A stretch of 24,189 nt of DNA from M55B129 sp964506505 (GCA_964506505.1 CAZDKY010000057.1:1-24189), one strand, 5' to 3'. Numbered from the stretch's first letter, positions 17,201 through 23,448 are shown. Notes: a model not told the origin generated them from the sequence alone. A program made the numbers and translations.

Positions 17201-18233
17201 TTCCCCAGTGGCGGAGGGCCAGGTTTTCGGTTTTATCCAGGTTGAAGGGATCCTCTCCTTCGGCTGGTTCCCCCGCTTTGCCCCAGGGAAGCCTGGATCG
17301 TTTATCTTTTCCCTGATCCAGGCGGTAAAATAATTCTCGCTCAGTTTCAATGTCTTCCCAGAATTCGGCACAGGGGTTGAGGGTATAGATAAAAAGATCA
17401 CTCTTTTCTCCCAGCCGGGCAAAAAGGTGTTGGAAGAGCCTGGCCACATAGGAAACGCCAAAGATATGCACCGGCGGCAGGCCGGCTTTACTGATCTTTT
17501 CAAAGAGGTTGTCATCAAGGGTTAGCAGATCGGGTGTTGCCCAGCCCCCGACGCCTTCCGGCAGGTTTTGGGCGAGCACTCCGCTATCTCCAAAAACCTC
17601 TCGCCAGAGAGCGCGCTGCCAGACTGCTGTCGAAGCAAGGCTCGGATCGGCGGCTGCCGGATCAGCAAAGGGGTGGTTGACTATCTCTGGCCTGCTGTCA
17701 CCCCGCCAGGTGGCAATCATCTCCGGCCGGGAGAAGGAATATTCCTGGAAGAGGTAGGCCAGGCGCGCGGCCAGCTGGACTCTGCGGATATCAACGCCAT
17801 CTGCTGCCAGCAGCTCCTCTGCCGTCGGCCGAGCCGACTGCTGCTGTATTTCCATTGTTTTTTGGGTTGTATCTCCGGCACCTGCCAGGTAAAGACGGAC
17901 AGGCTCAAGCTCCGGTTGTTTCAGGGTCTTGTTATCGAGGAGAATACTGAGAATGGCCGCTTCTACTGTATCGAGATCAGCGAGTTTGATCTCTCCCGGG
18001 CAGGTCTCGTTAACCAGGTCGCCGATGAACCGTTCCAGCCTCCTGAAATGAAGATTTGCTGCCACACCCATAGTCTGGGCCAGCCCCAGGCGGACCCAGG
18101 TTTCCATGTTCCGGTTGGGGACTACCAGTTCCACGGGATCAAGCGGGTGGGTGTCGGAACGCTGCACCTTCAGGACTTCAACCAGGGTATCGAGAAGGTG
18201 CTCGGTCTGGTTTGAATAAATCAGTTTAATCAT
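14262..18233 (-). CDS. recC: Exodeoxyribonuclease V gamma chain, RecC
   Basis: The 1323-aa product is about 200 residues longer than E. coli RecC. It is the scaffold and Chi-reading subunit, built from a degenerate helicase and a degenerate nuclease. The N-terminus has the family pattern YSNQTEHLLDTL, VVPNRNMETWVRLGLAQ and GVAANLHF, corresponding to the E. coli strands that shape the first domain. Mid-protein signatures include HLVAAPSVHREVEWVADEI, ITRLGxL-like IGRLGGLNANELATYSEEL, VVSSFLPMRAIPFRVIFLLGL, and ARRDALDLRAARRRAGDVDPAERDRY. No Walker A is present, as expected. The ATG has a GGTGGG site about ten bases upstream. It is first in the recCBD operon, 100 bases after the TetR remnant on the same strand, so it may be read from the TetR promoter. 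Confidence 0.92.
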   Translation of the reverse strand: MIKLIYSNQTEHLLDTLVEVLKVQRSDTHPLDPVELVVPNRNMETWVRLGLAQTMGVAANLHFRRLERFIGDLVNETCPGEIKLADLDTVEAAILSILLDNKTLKQPELEPVRLYLAGAGDTTQKTMEIQQQSARPTAEELLAADGVDIRRVQLAARLAYLFQEYSFSRPEMIATWRGDSRPEIVNHPFADPAAADPSLASTAVWQRALWREVFGDSGVLAQNLPEGVGGWATPDLLTLDDNLFEKISKAGLPPVHIFGVSYVARLFQHLFARLGEKSDLFIYTLNPCAEFWEDIETERELFYRLDQGKDKRSRLPWGKAGEPAEGEDPFNLDKTENLALRHWGKPGQEHIRLLDELTDCDFTAAFSRPTSSADGLLQKLQEDILQRKADCSTAGNDGSTAGEVNDERLQPDSTLHLVAAPSVHREVEWVADEIWNLMSRDSTDPPLRFSDIAVIVNSADRDLYLPQIEAVFASCHNLPSSISDLPGTAGSRLLEVMDLLLQLPFGRFSRAEMLTLICHPAVIGRLGGLNANELATYSEELGIIFGADHGDHAGTYIDEDVYNWDQGLRRLALGAFMTGEKSGTDKIFETGDDCWLVEEINPSGQTGIARFGLLARSLIADARFVRERKLTLSEWARFYTTQADAYLQVNDGADEQDRLRLLRALGKLEDMDLGEKVSGRVAAEIARRTIEALGGGRGQYLAEGVVVSSFLPMRAIPFRVIFLLGLGEGLFPASARRDALDLRAARRRAGDVDPAERDRYMFLETLLCAREKLYLSYVKRDEQTGDPLQPSAVVQELLHILKQSYLDKDGLVKLQVDPPLRRFDDPSAAGDTFLDEARAEFHIREIAKNWRGHAYAGEGDLTGPNGPFRESFRRELSAIRRAAAPEAWESLEKMLALPGDPPQSATAKNTARREEAALNPDIRDSADKPLEDPFPLSLSALRRFLECPMQGWASAMLGLEEIEEDPAEKEEEDFEIDRLTETVLLRGVFFDSLATGETPEELYRQRTKRMRLAGRFPVGSLGRAVEKRHFNIFCGWKSLFAGHEHIVKDGRSEPVDYETGWRENNQAAGAYTSSPAPLHRIRLGRPQEQRSAERVLAPLSFDITVSTGKEEKRVIPVQINGLLEGILGDGSGTLILQAKKPPQGRGKTAVEKSFRYLLRGMVDQALLAAAGLAEGGEREILIFFAGADGETGCHHLRLRPAEQEKSRRWLAALAEDLLSGPHAYLLPCEAVIGEYLTRFGSSRSDQVLSALSDEICVGEMIGSRIPARVKELARSEWKTFSSLWGPVPAPRSYEPPKTEETSQMIDRRFGPLFSEILSLEVLL

Positions 18234-18332
18234 CCTTATAATCCCACCTGCAACAAAGATATTTACACCCTGGAATTAAACTCTGAAAGGGTTGTGTTTC
18301 TGGCATCCTGTCTTTTAGCAATCTGAGTCCTA

Positions 18333-18601
18333 TCAGCCGTTGTTACGCTGTTCTTTTAAAAAGTTTATTTCCCGCCGGATATTTTCTTCGAGCATATTCC
18401 GGGTATGCTCGATCAGATACAAATAAAGGCCCTTTTTATTTTTATAGTAATAAAAAAGAGCCCCTTGGATATTCCGGCTTTTTGGGCAATTATTGCAGCT
18501 GAAGCGCTGTAGTAGCCTTTTTTCACGAACTCTTCGAAGCATGATCGTAAAATTAGTTTGCGTTTTTCCGGCTGCAATCTGTTAAAACTTTGGTTGACCA
18601 T
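18333..18601 (-). pseudogene. TetR-family regulator, frameshifted and truncated
   Basis: The start is the ATG at 18599-18601, seven bases after AGGTGGA. It encodes the usual TetR DNA-binding head: LQPEKRKLILRSCFEEFVKKGY, then SAAIIAQKAGISKG. The frame then breaks, and the expected continuation ALFYYYKNKKGLYLYLIEH follows in the next frame. One extra G in the GGGG run near 18460 would restore it. The joined product would still end after about 88 residues (KEQRNNG), whereas full TetR regulators have about 190, so the ligand-binding domain is missing. Promoter and operator remain intact. Its position directly before recC suggests it once shared that transcript. Confidence 0.8.
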
Positions 18602-18621
18602 ATAGTCTTCCACCTGCTAAT

Positions 18622-18637
18622 TTGACTGGTGGGTCAA
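18622..18637. promoter_or_regulatory. TetR-type operator, TTGAC-N6-GTCAA
   Basis: TTGAC and GTCAA form a perfect 5-bp inverted repeat with a 6-base centre (TGGTGG). It starts about five bases after the -10 of the tetR promoter and so covers the transcription start, the usual place for self-repression by a TetR protein. A second GGTCAA lies in the -35 (18665-18670). Confidence 0.55.
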
Positions 18638-18641
18638 GTTG

Positions 18642-18670
18642 ATTATATTAGTCTTTTTATCACGGGTCAA
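18642..18670 (-). promoter_or_regulatory. Sigma-A promoter reading into the tetR remnant and recCBD
   Basis: On the minus strand TTGACC (18670-18665) and a perfect TATAAT (18647-18642) are separated by 17 bases. The predicted start falls inside the TetR-type operator. Because no terminator separates the remnant from recC, this is the best visible promoter for the recCBD genes. Confidence 0.7.
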
Positions 18671-18896
18671 GGTGAACGCCTGTTTTAACACGGTTACAGG
18701 TTTGAGCACGATGAAACAGGGATTGGGTATGTGTTGTAATTGTTTTTCCATTTGGGGAGGAATGCTAGTTCACATGTTGAAGTAATCAGCATTCCAGAGA
18801 TACCACTAAGAATCTTCATCAGGAACTGTTCATCCATTCCAGTTATCCGCCACAGCTTTTTCTAAAATCTTATTCTTTTTCAGGGAGGTTTAAATA
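18671..18896. other. Intergenic stretch before the small basic protein
   Basis: No gene can be supported here. A 24-codon frame from ATG 18711 (cysteine-containing, MKQGLGMCC) lacks a ribosome site. The promoter of the downstream gene was not located with confidence. Confidence 0.4.
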
Positions 18897-19058
18897 ATGA
18901 GTGTCAGCAAGACACGCGGGATACTTTATAAAATGGCCCGTTTGCTCGGTGATTTTCAGGCCATTTCCAGTGGCAGCTCCAAAAAAGTAGCCAAACGGGC
19001 CGGCCGTCGTGTTACCGGTAAGGCTGCCGGCAAAACCTTGCGCAAATTGTTTAAATAA
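18897..19058 (+). CDS. Small basic protein (53 aa), conserved-looking hypothetical
   Basis: The ATG is preceded by GGGAGGT (18883-18889) at a good distance. The product starts MSVSKTRGILYKMARLLGDF, and its C-terminal half is rich in Lys/Arg/Gly (KKVAKRAGRRVTGKAAGK) before ending TLRKLFK. There is no cysteine and no membrane segment. I recall similar 50-residue proteins with the TRG-LYK-ARLLGD start and KLFK end in other clostridial genomes, always without a function. The high positive charge would allow nucleic-acid or membrane-surface binding, but that is a guess. The clear ribosome site, clean stop and biased composition make it a real gene. The YhhN gene follows 66 bases downstream. Confidence 0.75.
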   Translation: MSVSKTRGILYKMARLLGDFQAISSGSSKKVAKRAGRRVTGKAAGKTLRKLFK

Positions 19059-19124
19059 GAGCCGTCTTCAATTAATATTTAGCCCCGGCCCTGGTGGTTC
19101 ATAACATTTGAGAAAGGAAAAGAA

Positions 19125-19706
19125 ATGATTGAAACCCTGCTCCTGACACTTTTCATAATCTCCTCACTGGTTTACCTTTGCCTCATGAATAACACGAAGG
19201 CCAGGCTGATCAGCAAGCCTGTACCTGCCCTCATCCTGGTAATTTACTCCCTGATCAGCCTCGACCTGCCCATGGCCATGGTCTTTCTTTTGGCCGGGAT
19301 CGGTGATTACCTGCTTATTTTCCCCGCCAAACTACCCTGGGGTATGCTTGCCTTTGCCGTTGCTTATACAACCTTGAACCTGATTACTTTCAGCTACTTT
19401 TCCCCGCTCTATTTGCTAATCGCCATCCCTATGGCCGCAGTTATCTTGTGGCTCAGAGATGAACTGATGAAACAGGGGATTTTCTACCTCCTTATAGCTT
19501 ATGCTGCCCTGGTCATCTTTTTCCTGCTGGTCAATGCCATGGGGCACTTCTTCCACAGCGGCAGTATTGCTCTGGGCCTGGGCTTGCTTTTGCTGGCCGT
19601 CTCAGACGTTTTCATCGGGATAAGATTCAGCAAACCATTCAAGTATATTTCATATATAATAATGATTACGTACTATGCCGGTTTGCTGCTGGTCAGCGGT
19701 CTTTAA
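19125..19706 (+). CDS. YhhN family membrane protein (TMEM86/lysoplasmalogenase-like)
   Basis: This 193-aa protein has about seven or eight membrane helices. Family landmarks are SKPVPALIL (residues 30-38), the acidic GD pair in LLAGIGDYLL (60-61), the second acidic pair in LLAVSDVFIG (160-161), and the closing YYAGLLLVSGL (183-193). YhhN/TMEM86 proteins in animals split the vinyl-ether bond of lysoplasmalogens. Many anaerobic bacteria make plasmalogens, so a role in ether-lipid turnover is reasonable but not shown by the sequence. GAAAGGAAAAG ahead of the ATG gives a usable ribosome site. It is preceded by the 53-aa basic protein and may share its transcript. Confidence 0.82.
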   Translation: MIETLLLTLFIISSLVYLCLMNNTKARLISKPVPALILVIYSLISLDLPMAMVFLLAGIGDYLLIFPAKLPWGMLAFAVAYTTLNLITFSYFSPLYLLIAIPMAAVILWLRDELMKQGIFYLLIAYAALVIFFLLVNAMGHFFHSGSIALGLGLLLLAVSDVFIGIRFSKPFKYISYIIMITYYAGLLLVSGL

Positions 19707-19790
19707 TATTTTTTATTTTCTTCTGCCTGCAAAATCAGTTATAATAAAAAACAATTGCCATAAATATTCACCGGATAAGGAGAGACTTCA

Positions 19791-20063
19791 CTGCAGCAAA
19801 CAGATAAGAAAAATGATTTTTATATATGGGACAGGATTTATGAACACATTCATTTATCATTTTAGTTACCGTTAGGGAAGAGAGAACTGGGCCCGTGGAG
19901 CAGTAGAGCTGTATATAAGGCGGAGGAGGAGCTTCTGATGCAAATAGAAAAAAAACCGGTCAAAGTGCCGTGGTATAAAAAAGTTTCACCCTGACTGATA
20001 AAGTATCTACTGCTGGGAGCAGTAATCGGGATTTATTACCTGGTCAACTGGTTACGGTCTTAA
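19791..20063 (+). pseudogene. Unidentified 90-codon membrane-protein gene with two in-frame stops
   Basis: One continuous frame runs from CTG 19791, eight bases after AAGGAG, to TAA 20061-20063. It is interrupted by TAG at 19863-19865 and TGA at 19992-19994. The three pieces look like one protein: QQTDKKNDFYIWDRIYEHIH, then GPWSSRAVYKAEEELL, then KKPVKVPWYKKVSP, and after the TGA a hydrophobic helix LIKYLLLGAVIGIYYLVNW ending in LRS. Each stop is one transition from a sense codon (CAG to TAG; CGA or TGG to TGA), so nonsense decay is the simplest reading. GGAGGAGG before ATG 19938 could allow internal initiation. A 7-bp hairpin (20008-20024) follows the TGA. I do not recognise the family. Confidence 0.6.
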
Positions 20064-20080
20064 TGGATAAACCGGTTCAG

Positions 20081-20112
20081 CGGGATAGCTCAGGAAAAGC
20101 TTTGCTATCCCG
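20081..20112 (+). terminator. Hairpin behind the interrupted gene
   Basis: CGGGATAGC (20081-20089) and GCTATCCCG (20104-20112) pair perfectly over 9 bp. It is followed by AAAATG rather than a T-tract, so it may stabilise the mRNA end more than terminate. It lies 18 bases after the last stop. Confidence 0.4.
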
Positions 20113-20185
20113 AAAATGAAAATGGTTATTTCATTTATCACTCTATAGGTTTCGGGATTCATGAGGTCTATTAAGTTTTCAGTTA

Positions 20186-20222
20186 AAAAGATGCGCCCTT
20201 ATGCACAGGAGCGCATCTTTTT
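20186..20222. terminator. Bidirectional intrinsic terminator
   Basis: AAAAGATGCGC (20186-20196) and GCGCATCTTTT (20211-20221) form an 11-bp stem with a 14-nt loop and end in T-runs on both strands. It sits between the plus-strand interrupted gene and the minus-strand DUF4332 gene, serving both. Confidence 0.85.
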
Positions 20223-20259
20223 ATGATCTGTTTTATGTTCTTATGTTCTGCTGAAAATA

Positions 20260-20670
20260 TTAGTACTCAAGATTGCGCGGCAGCTTTTTAGCCTGATTGA
20301 CCCAGCCTTTCACTTCCTCTTCATTAGGAACACGCCGGGTTAACTTTTTGGTTTCGTTAAGTTCGGTCATTTTCTTGGCCAGATTGGTAGGGTTTCTTCT
20401 GGCTAGATCGGGTACCGTATCAACCCCGGCTGCTTCGAGAAGCTCGGAATACTCAGAGCCGATTCCTTTAATGCGGTAAAGATCAACCATGTTGGCGAAT
20501 TTCAAGACTTTTTGGGCCGAAATTCCCGTTTTTTCAGCCAGTTTCTTTCTCTGGTTCGGTGTTTTGCAATTCTTCAGCAGCGAATCGGTATCTTTTACTC
20601 CTGCCTCCCTGAATTTGCCGCCCAGCGATTCACCAATTCCTTCAACATCTTCAATCCGATAGTTAGCCAT
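20260..20670 (-). CDS. DUF4332 protein with helix-hairpin-helix repeats
   Basis: The 136-aa product has two helix-hairpin-helix units: IEDVEGIGESLGGKFREAGV with DTDSLL after it (about residues 6-32), and YRIKGIGSEYSELLEAAGVD with TVPDLARRNP (about 65-94). Each has the GIG turn that in such folds contacts DNA backbone phosphate. The tail is Lys-rich. The architecture is that of DUF4332 proteins, which are predicted nucleic-acid binders of unknown role. The ribosome site AAGGAG lies about ten bases upstream of the ATG. The terminator at 20186-20222 closes the gene. Confidence 0.85.
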   Translation of the reverse strand: MANYRIEDVEGIGESLGGKFREAGVKDTDSLLKNCKTPNQRKKLAEKTGISAQKVLKFANMVDLYRIKGIGSEYSELLEAAGVDTVPDLARRNPTNLAKKMTELNETKKLTRRVPNEEEVKGWVNQAKKLPRNLEY

Positions 20671-20764
20671 AACGACCAGTCTCCTTATTTATGATTAACT
20701 ATATATTTCGACATTTTAAATCAGTATCCTTTATAATTTGCCATATATTACGGACTAATCTAAA

Positions 20765-21277
20765 TTATTTTGTTAACTGGTCAACAATACCCCCGGCGAA
20801 TTCTTCTGCCGCATCAGGCCCGTTGCCTGTTACGATGTTTCCGTCGACTGTTACGCTATTATTCGTCACCCGGGCGGTCTTGATTTCTGATGATGCAGAA
20901 TGGAATATGGAAATTTTGCACCCTTTCAGGACACCGGCTCGATCCAGGATCACGGGTGCTATACAGATCGCTCCGATAACCTTTTTTTCATCCCTGAAGC
21001 GGCGGGCTAGATCATGAATAGCCGGATCATCCCAGTACTGCTGCGCACCTGAACCACCAACAAATATTACTGCATCATAATCGACCGTTTCTACCTCGGA
21101 AAGGGGGATGTCAGCCTCGGCTACAGCCCCGTACATACCTTTAATCTCACCAGTTACTTTGGAAGCTATAATTACCTTTGCTCCCTGCCATTCGAATATT
21201 TCTTGAGGAACAAGCAGCTCTTCACACCTGAAATTTTCGGGTGCGATAATCATCAGGATCTTTTTACCATTCAACAT
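20765..21277 (-). CDS. DJ-1/PfpI family protein
   Basis: The start is put at ATG 21275-21277, because GGAGGA (21288-21293) is nine bases away; the alternative GTG at 21286 is too close to it. The 170-aa product has the flavodoxin-like fold: KKILMIIAPENFRCEELLVP at the N-terminus, VDYDAVIFVGGSGAQQY (about 65-81), and the nucleophile elbow GAICIAPVIL with Cys105. Family members are glyoxalases/deglycases, chaperones or intracellular proteases; the sequence does not choose between them. The context (no operon partner on this strand) gives no further clue. The end TAA is 95 bases from the upstream region of the DUF4332 gene, which runs in the same direction. Confidence 0.9.
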   Translation of the reverse strand: MLNGKKILMIIAPENFRCEELLVPQEIFEWQGAKVIIASKVTGEIKGMYGAVAEADIPLSEVETVDYDAVIFVGGSGAQQYWDDPAIHDLARRFRDEKKVIGAICIAPVILDRAGVLKGCKISIFHSASSEIKTARVTNNSVTVDGNIVTGNGPDAAEEFAGGIVDQLTK

Positions 21278-21484
21278 GTTCCGCACTCCTCCCGGTTATT
21301 TACTTCAGTGCTGCATCCTGTTAAATAAACAATCAGGAAGAGCAATCCCAGAAGCAAGCTAAACTATGCAAGCCTCTTTTTTAAAACACTCTTCCCAGAA
21401 AGCAGAAAGATAGTCCCTGCAGGGGGTCAAAATAAATCTTACATATTAATTATAATACAGTTGGCAACCGTTATAAGGGGAAGC

Positions 21485-21763
21485 TTGATTGAAAAGGTAT
21501 TTTGGGGGCATGCTATAATTGAGGTGTTCTGACCGTACTTCAATCTTGCGGACCAGGAGGACTATTTGCTTCAACGTGGCTCGGAACAGAAGGATTTATG
21601 GGGGATAAACCTGTACCCTGATCAGTTCGGGTCTGAAAACTGGCTGGAATTTGATTCGATGATTAACCTGCGCTCTTCACAAAACAACCGAACCAGGTGG
21701 ATTGATAATCCCGAAATTAGGGAAAAGATCAGAAAAATTGTTGAAAAGCTGGTAGTCGTATGA
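21485..21763 (+). pseudogene. DUF5674 family gene interrupted by an in-frame TGA
   Basis: The clear part from TTG 21566 (65 codons) matches the C-terminal half of DUF5674: RGSEQKDLWGINLYPD, then EFDSMINLRSSQNNRTRW, then IREKIRKIVEKLV. Family resemblance continues upstream in the same frame (NLADQEDYLLQ corresponds to the usual LHAD-E--LL), so TTG 21566 is not the ancestral start even though AGGAGG precedes it. Further upstream, TTG 21485 after AAGGGG opens the frame with IEKVFWGHAIIEVF, and TGA at 21530-21532 breaks it (CGA to TGA would do this). A TATAAT with extended TGC lies at 21511-21519, so a short form might still be made. It overlaps the next gene by ATGA. Confidence 0.65.
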
Positions 21764-22050
21764 ATGTTCACCGGGATCTTGCTTCCGGGCGCTGGTTTGG
21801 TCTTCCCCTGGTTGAGCAGATGGCAAATATTGGCATGGACATTGATCGTTGTATCAGGTGGAAACAGAAAGGCGAACCGTTTTACAGCCGGGCTGCATTT
21901 GATAGAGCGCTTGATCTGATTTATTTAACTGTCGAAGATCCTAAGAACAGGAACAGGTTAAAAGAAATCCTCAGAGCCCGCGAAGCCCTTATCGATCATT
22001 TTATCTATGATAATGATTATAACACCACTGATGAGCAGTGGCAGAAGTAA
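21760..22050 (+). CDS. Conserved partner of DUF5674, shortened by a stop codon
   Basis: The 96-aa soluble, mostly helical protein starts MNVHRDLASGRWFGLPLVEQ, continues MANIGMDIDRCIRW, and ends LIYLTVEDPKNRNRLKEILR, then EALIDHFIYDNDYNTTDEQW. I recall this family being encoded next to DUF5674-like genes and ending a little later with a YFYQF-AYAA tail. Here the frame goes on after TAA 22048-22050 as FYQFNYAAAMKKGR to TAG 22093-22095, so TAT to TAA has probably cut 15 residues. The ATGA overlap with the upstream gene shows they were translated together, which fits a complex, perhaps toxin-antitoxin-like (inference). The function is unknown. Confidence 0.6.
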   Translation: MNVHRDLASGRWFGLPLVEQMANIGMDIDRCIRWKQKGEPFYSRAAFDRALDLIYLTVEDPKNRNRLKEILRAREALIDHFIYDNDYNTTDEQWQK

Positions 22051-22120
22051 TTTTACCAGTTTAATTATGCCGCAGCTATGAAAAAGGGCAGATAGCTGAA
22101 ATTTTCTCCTTAATTACTGC

Positions 22121-23059
22121 TCAGCAAGCAGTCTCCCACAGCTCCACCGCCAGCTTCTCCAGGTAATCGCTGTTCTCCAGTTTGGCCAGCCATTCTTCGG
22201 GAATGGCTTCTATGCCCAGTCCCGCCCCGGAGATAGCTCCGGTCATACAGGCAATGGTGTCTGCATCGCCGCCCAGGCTGACCGCTTCTACCACCGCATC
22301 GGCATAAGAACGGGGATGACGAAGAGCACAGCAGATCGCCGTGGGCACGGCATTAAAAGCTTCGATGCCGTGGCCCAGGACCGAGATGATTTCGGCTGGA
22401 TTATCTATTCCCAGCAGGTTCTTGATCTGATCCAGCTTCTGACTGTACAATCCCTCTTTGGTCTGCGCCTGCAGCCGGGCCAGAATTTCTCCGGAGGAAA
22501 GGAGAGATTCGCTGTTAGCCGCCAGGGCAACTGCCAGAGCCTGCAGGAAGGCCCCTTCCTGGCCCCAGTAGTGAGTATGGGTAATTTTACTTTGCCCGCG
22601 GGCTGCTGCAGCCAGCTTCCCAACGTCCTCACGGTAAAATAATCCCACCGGTGCTGTGCGCATGGCTGATCCGTTACCGTAAGATCCACCCGGGTAGATG
22701 TCTTCTGCTGCTTCATTCCAGGAAGCACCGGCCTTGATTTTTTGAAAGATCCTGGGAGGCCCCGCCCCGTAACCCCGCCAGGGCTCCCGGTCAAAGTTCC
22801 TGATAAATACTTCAGTCATGTGGCGGCCGTCAAAACCGCCGCAGGCAATCAGCGATTCGGTAACTCCGATAGCCATGTGGGTATCATCCGTATAACAAAA
22901 GCGGGCTCTTTCCGCTGCTGATGCCAGAACCTGGCTTGCTGCGGTCGGCCAGGCTCCTTCAAATGGAGCACCAAGGGCATCGCCTGCGGCCAGCCCCAGC
23001 AGGCACCCTCGAAATTTTGACTTAAAATAATCGTCGTTCTTGCGGTTCGATCCAATCAT
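22121..23059 (-). CDS. ADP-ribosylglycohydrolase family protein
   Basis: The start is ATG 23057-23059 with GGAGG eight bases upstream; a longer frame to 23122 lacks such a site. The 312-aa product is a full-length ADP-ribosyl-(arginine/dinitrogen reductase) hydrolase-type protein with the two-magnesium site: GDALG (26-30), YTDDTHMA (56-63; the Asp pair), GNGSAMR, HTHYWGQEGA, and GGDADTIACMTGAISGA (from 263; last Asp pair). Such enzymes remove ADP-ribose from proteins, DNA or small molecules. There is no ADP-ribosyltransferase or nitrogenase gene nearby, so the target is open. A good promoter lies at 23178-23206. Confidence 0.92.
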   Translation of the reverse strand: MIGSNRKNDDYFKSKFRGCLLGLAAGDALGAPFEGAWPTAASQVLASAAERARFCYTDDTHMAIGVTESLIACGGFDGRHMTEVFIRNFDREPWRGYGAGPPRIFQKIKAGASWNEAAEDIYPGGSYGNGSAMRTAPVGLFYREDVGKLAAAARGQSKITHTHYWGQEGAFLQALAVALAANSESLLSSGEILARLQAQTKEGLYSQKLDQIKNLLGIDNPAEIISVLGHGIEAFNAVPTAICCALRHPRSYADAVVEAVSLGGDADTIACMTGAISGAGLGIEAIPEEWLAKLENSDYLEKLAVELWETAC

Positions 23060-23177
23060 GTAAATACCTCCACGGTAAAGCTTTGTTTTTTTAAGGCAAC
23101 GGTTCTCTGGAAGATAGGGCAAAGAGATGCTGTGAAGACTGAAGCATCATGGGAAAGAGAAAAATGCTCCTTCTATA

Positions 23178-23206
23178 ATAGTAATATGGCAGGTTGGAGG
23201 AGTCAA
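23178..23206 (-). promoter_or_regulatory. Sigma-A promoter of the ADP-ribosylglycohydrolase gene
   Basis: On the minus strand TTGACT (23206-23201) and TACTAT (23183-23178) are 17 bases apart. The predicted start near 23171 leaves a leader of about 110 bases before the ATG. Confidence 0.6.
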
Positions 23207-23404
23207 CTGCAGTTTCCTAAAGCAACATAAAACATAATACACAGTGTATCAAGTTATCAAGTTATTAATTTATATTTAAACTACCCGGCGGAACAATATC
23301 AGATTGAAAGCGGAAGTGCCTGATCTCTAAGCTCCGGGGTAAAATAAATTTTTTAGTTGGGGAAGTTTTTATTTCAGCTTAAACCCTTTTAAAGATATTT
23401 ATTT
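23207..23404. other. AT-rich intergenic stretch
   Basis: It lies between the divergent ADP-ribosylglycohydrolase and TspO-like genes. I see no gene, RNA or terminator; short direct repeats (ATCAAGTTATCAAGTTAT around 23248-23266) are the only structure. Confidence 0.4.
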
Positions 23405-23424
23405 TGTGATAATATAATATCACA
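23405..23424. promoter_or_regulatory. Palindrome TGTGATA-N6-TATCACA over a -10 box
   Basis: The 7-bp arms are exact. The centre and right arm contain TATAAT (23413-23418), a likely -10 of the TspO-like gene. No good -35 is seen 16-18 bases upstream. The spacing (TGTGA-N10-TCACA) excludes a standard CRP site. Confidence 0.5.
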
Positions 23425-23448
23425 TTATTCGGAATGATTCCGAATAAT
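23424..23448. promoter_or_regulatory. Perfect 12-bp palindrome, probable operator
   Basis: ATTATTCGGAAT (23424-23435) and ATTCCGAATAAT (23437-23448) are exact inverted copies around one G. It begins six bases after the -10 box, so it covers the expected transcription start and would suit a repressor. The size and near-zero centre recall Fur-family sites, but the sequence is not a standard Fur, Zur or PerR box. Confidence 0.6.

Noticed and set aside
18711..18785. Short cysteine-containing frame MKQGLGMCC... (24 codons)
   Set aside because: No ribosome site and no recognisable family.
19992..20024. Selenocysteine at the in-frame TGA with a SECIS-like hairpin
   Set aside because: The hairpin distance fits, but the same frame also holds a TAG, there is no redox or Cys context, and Trp or Arg would suit the site before the membrane helix. 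Kept only as a possibility within a finding.
20079..20165. tRNA-like sequence (GGATAGCTCAG and GGTTTCGGGATTC)
   Set aside because: The D-arm-like and T-arm-like words cannot be joined by acceptor and anticodon stems; GCGGGAT pairs locally in a hairpin instead.
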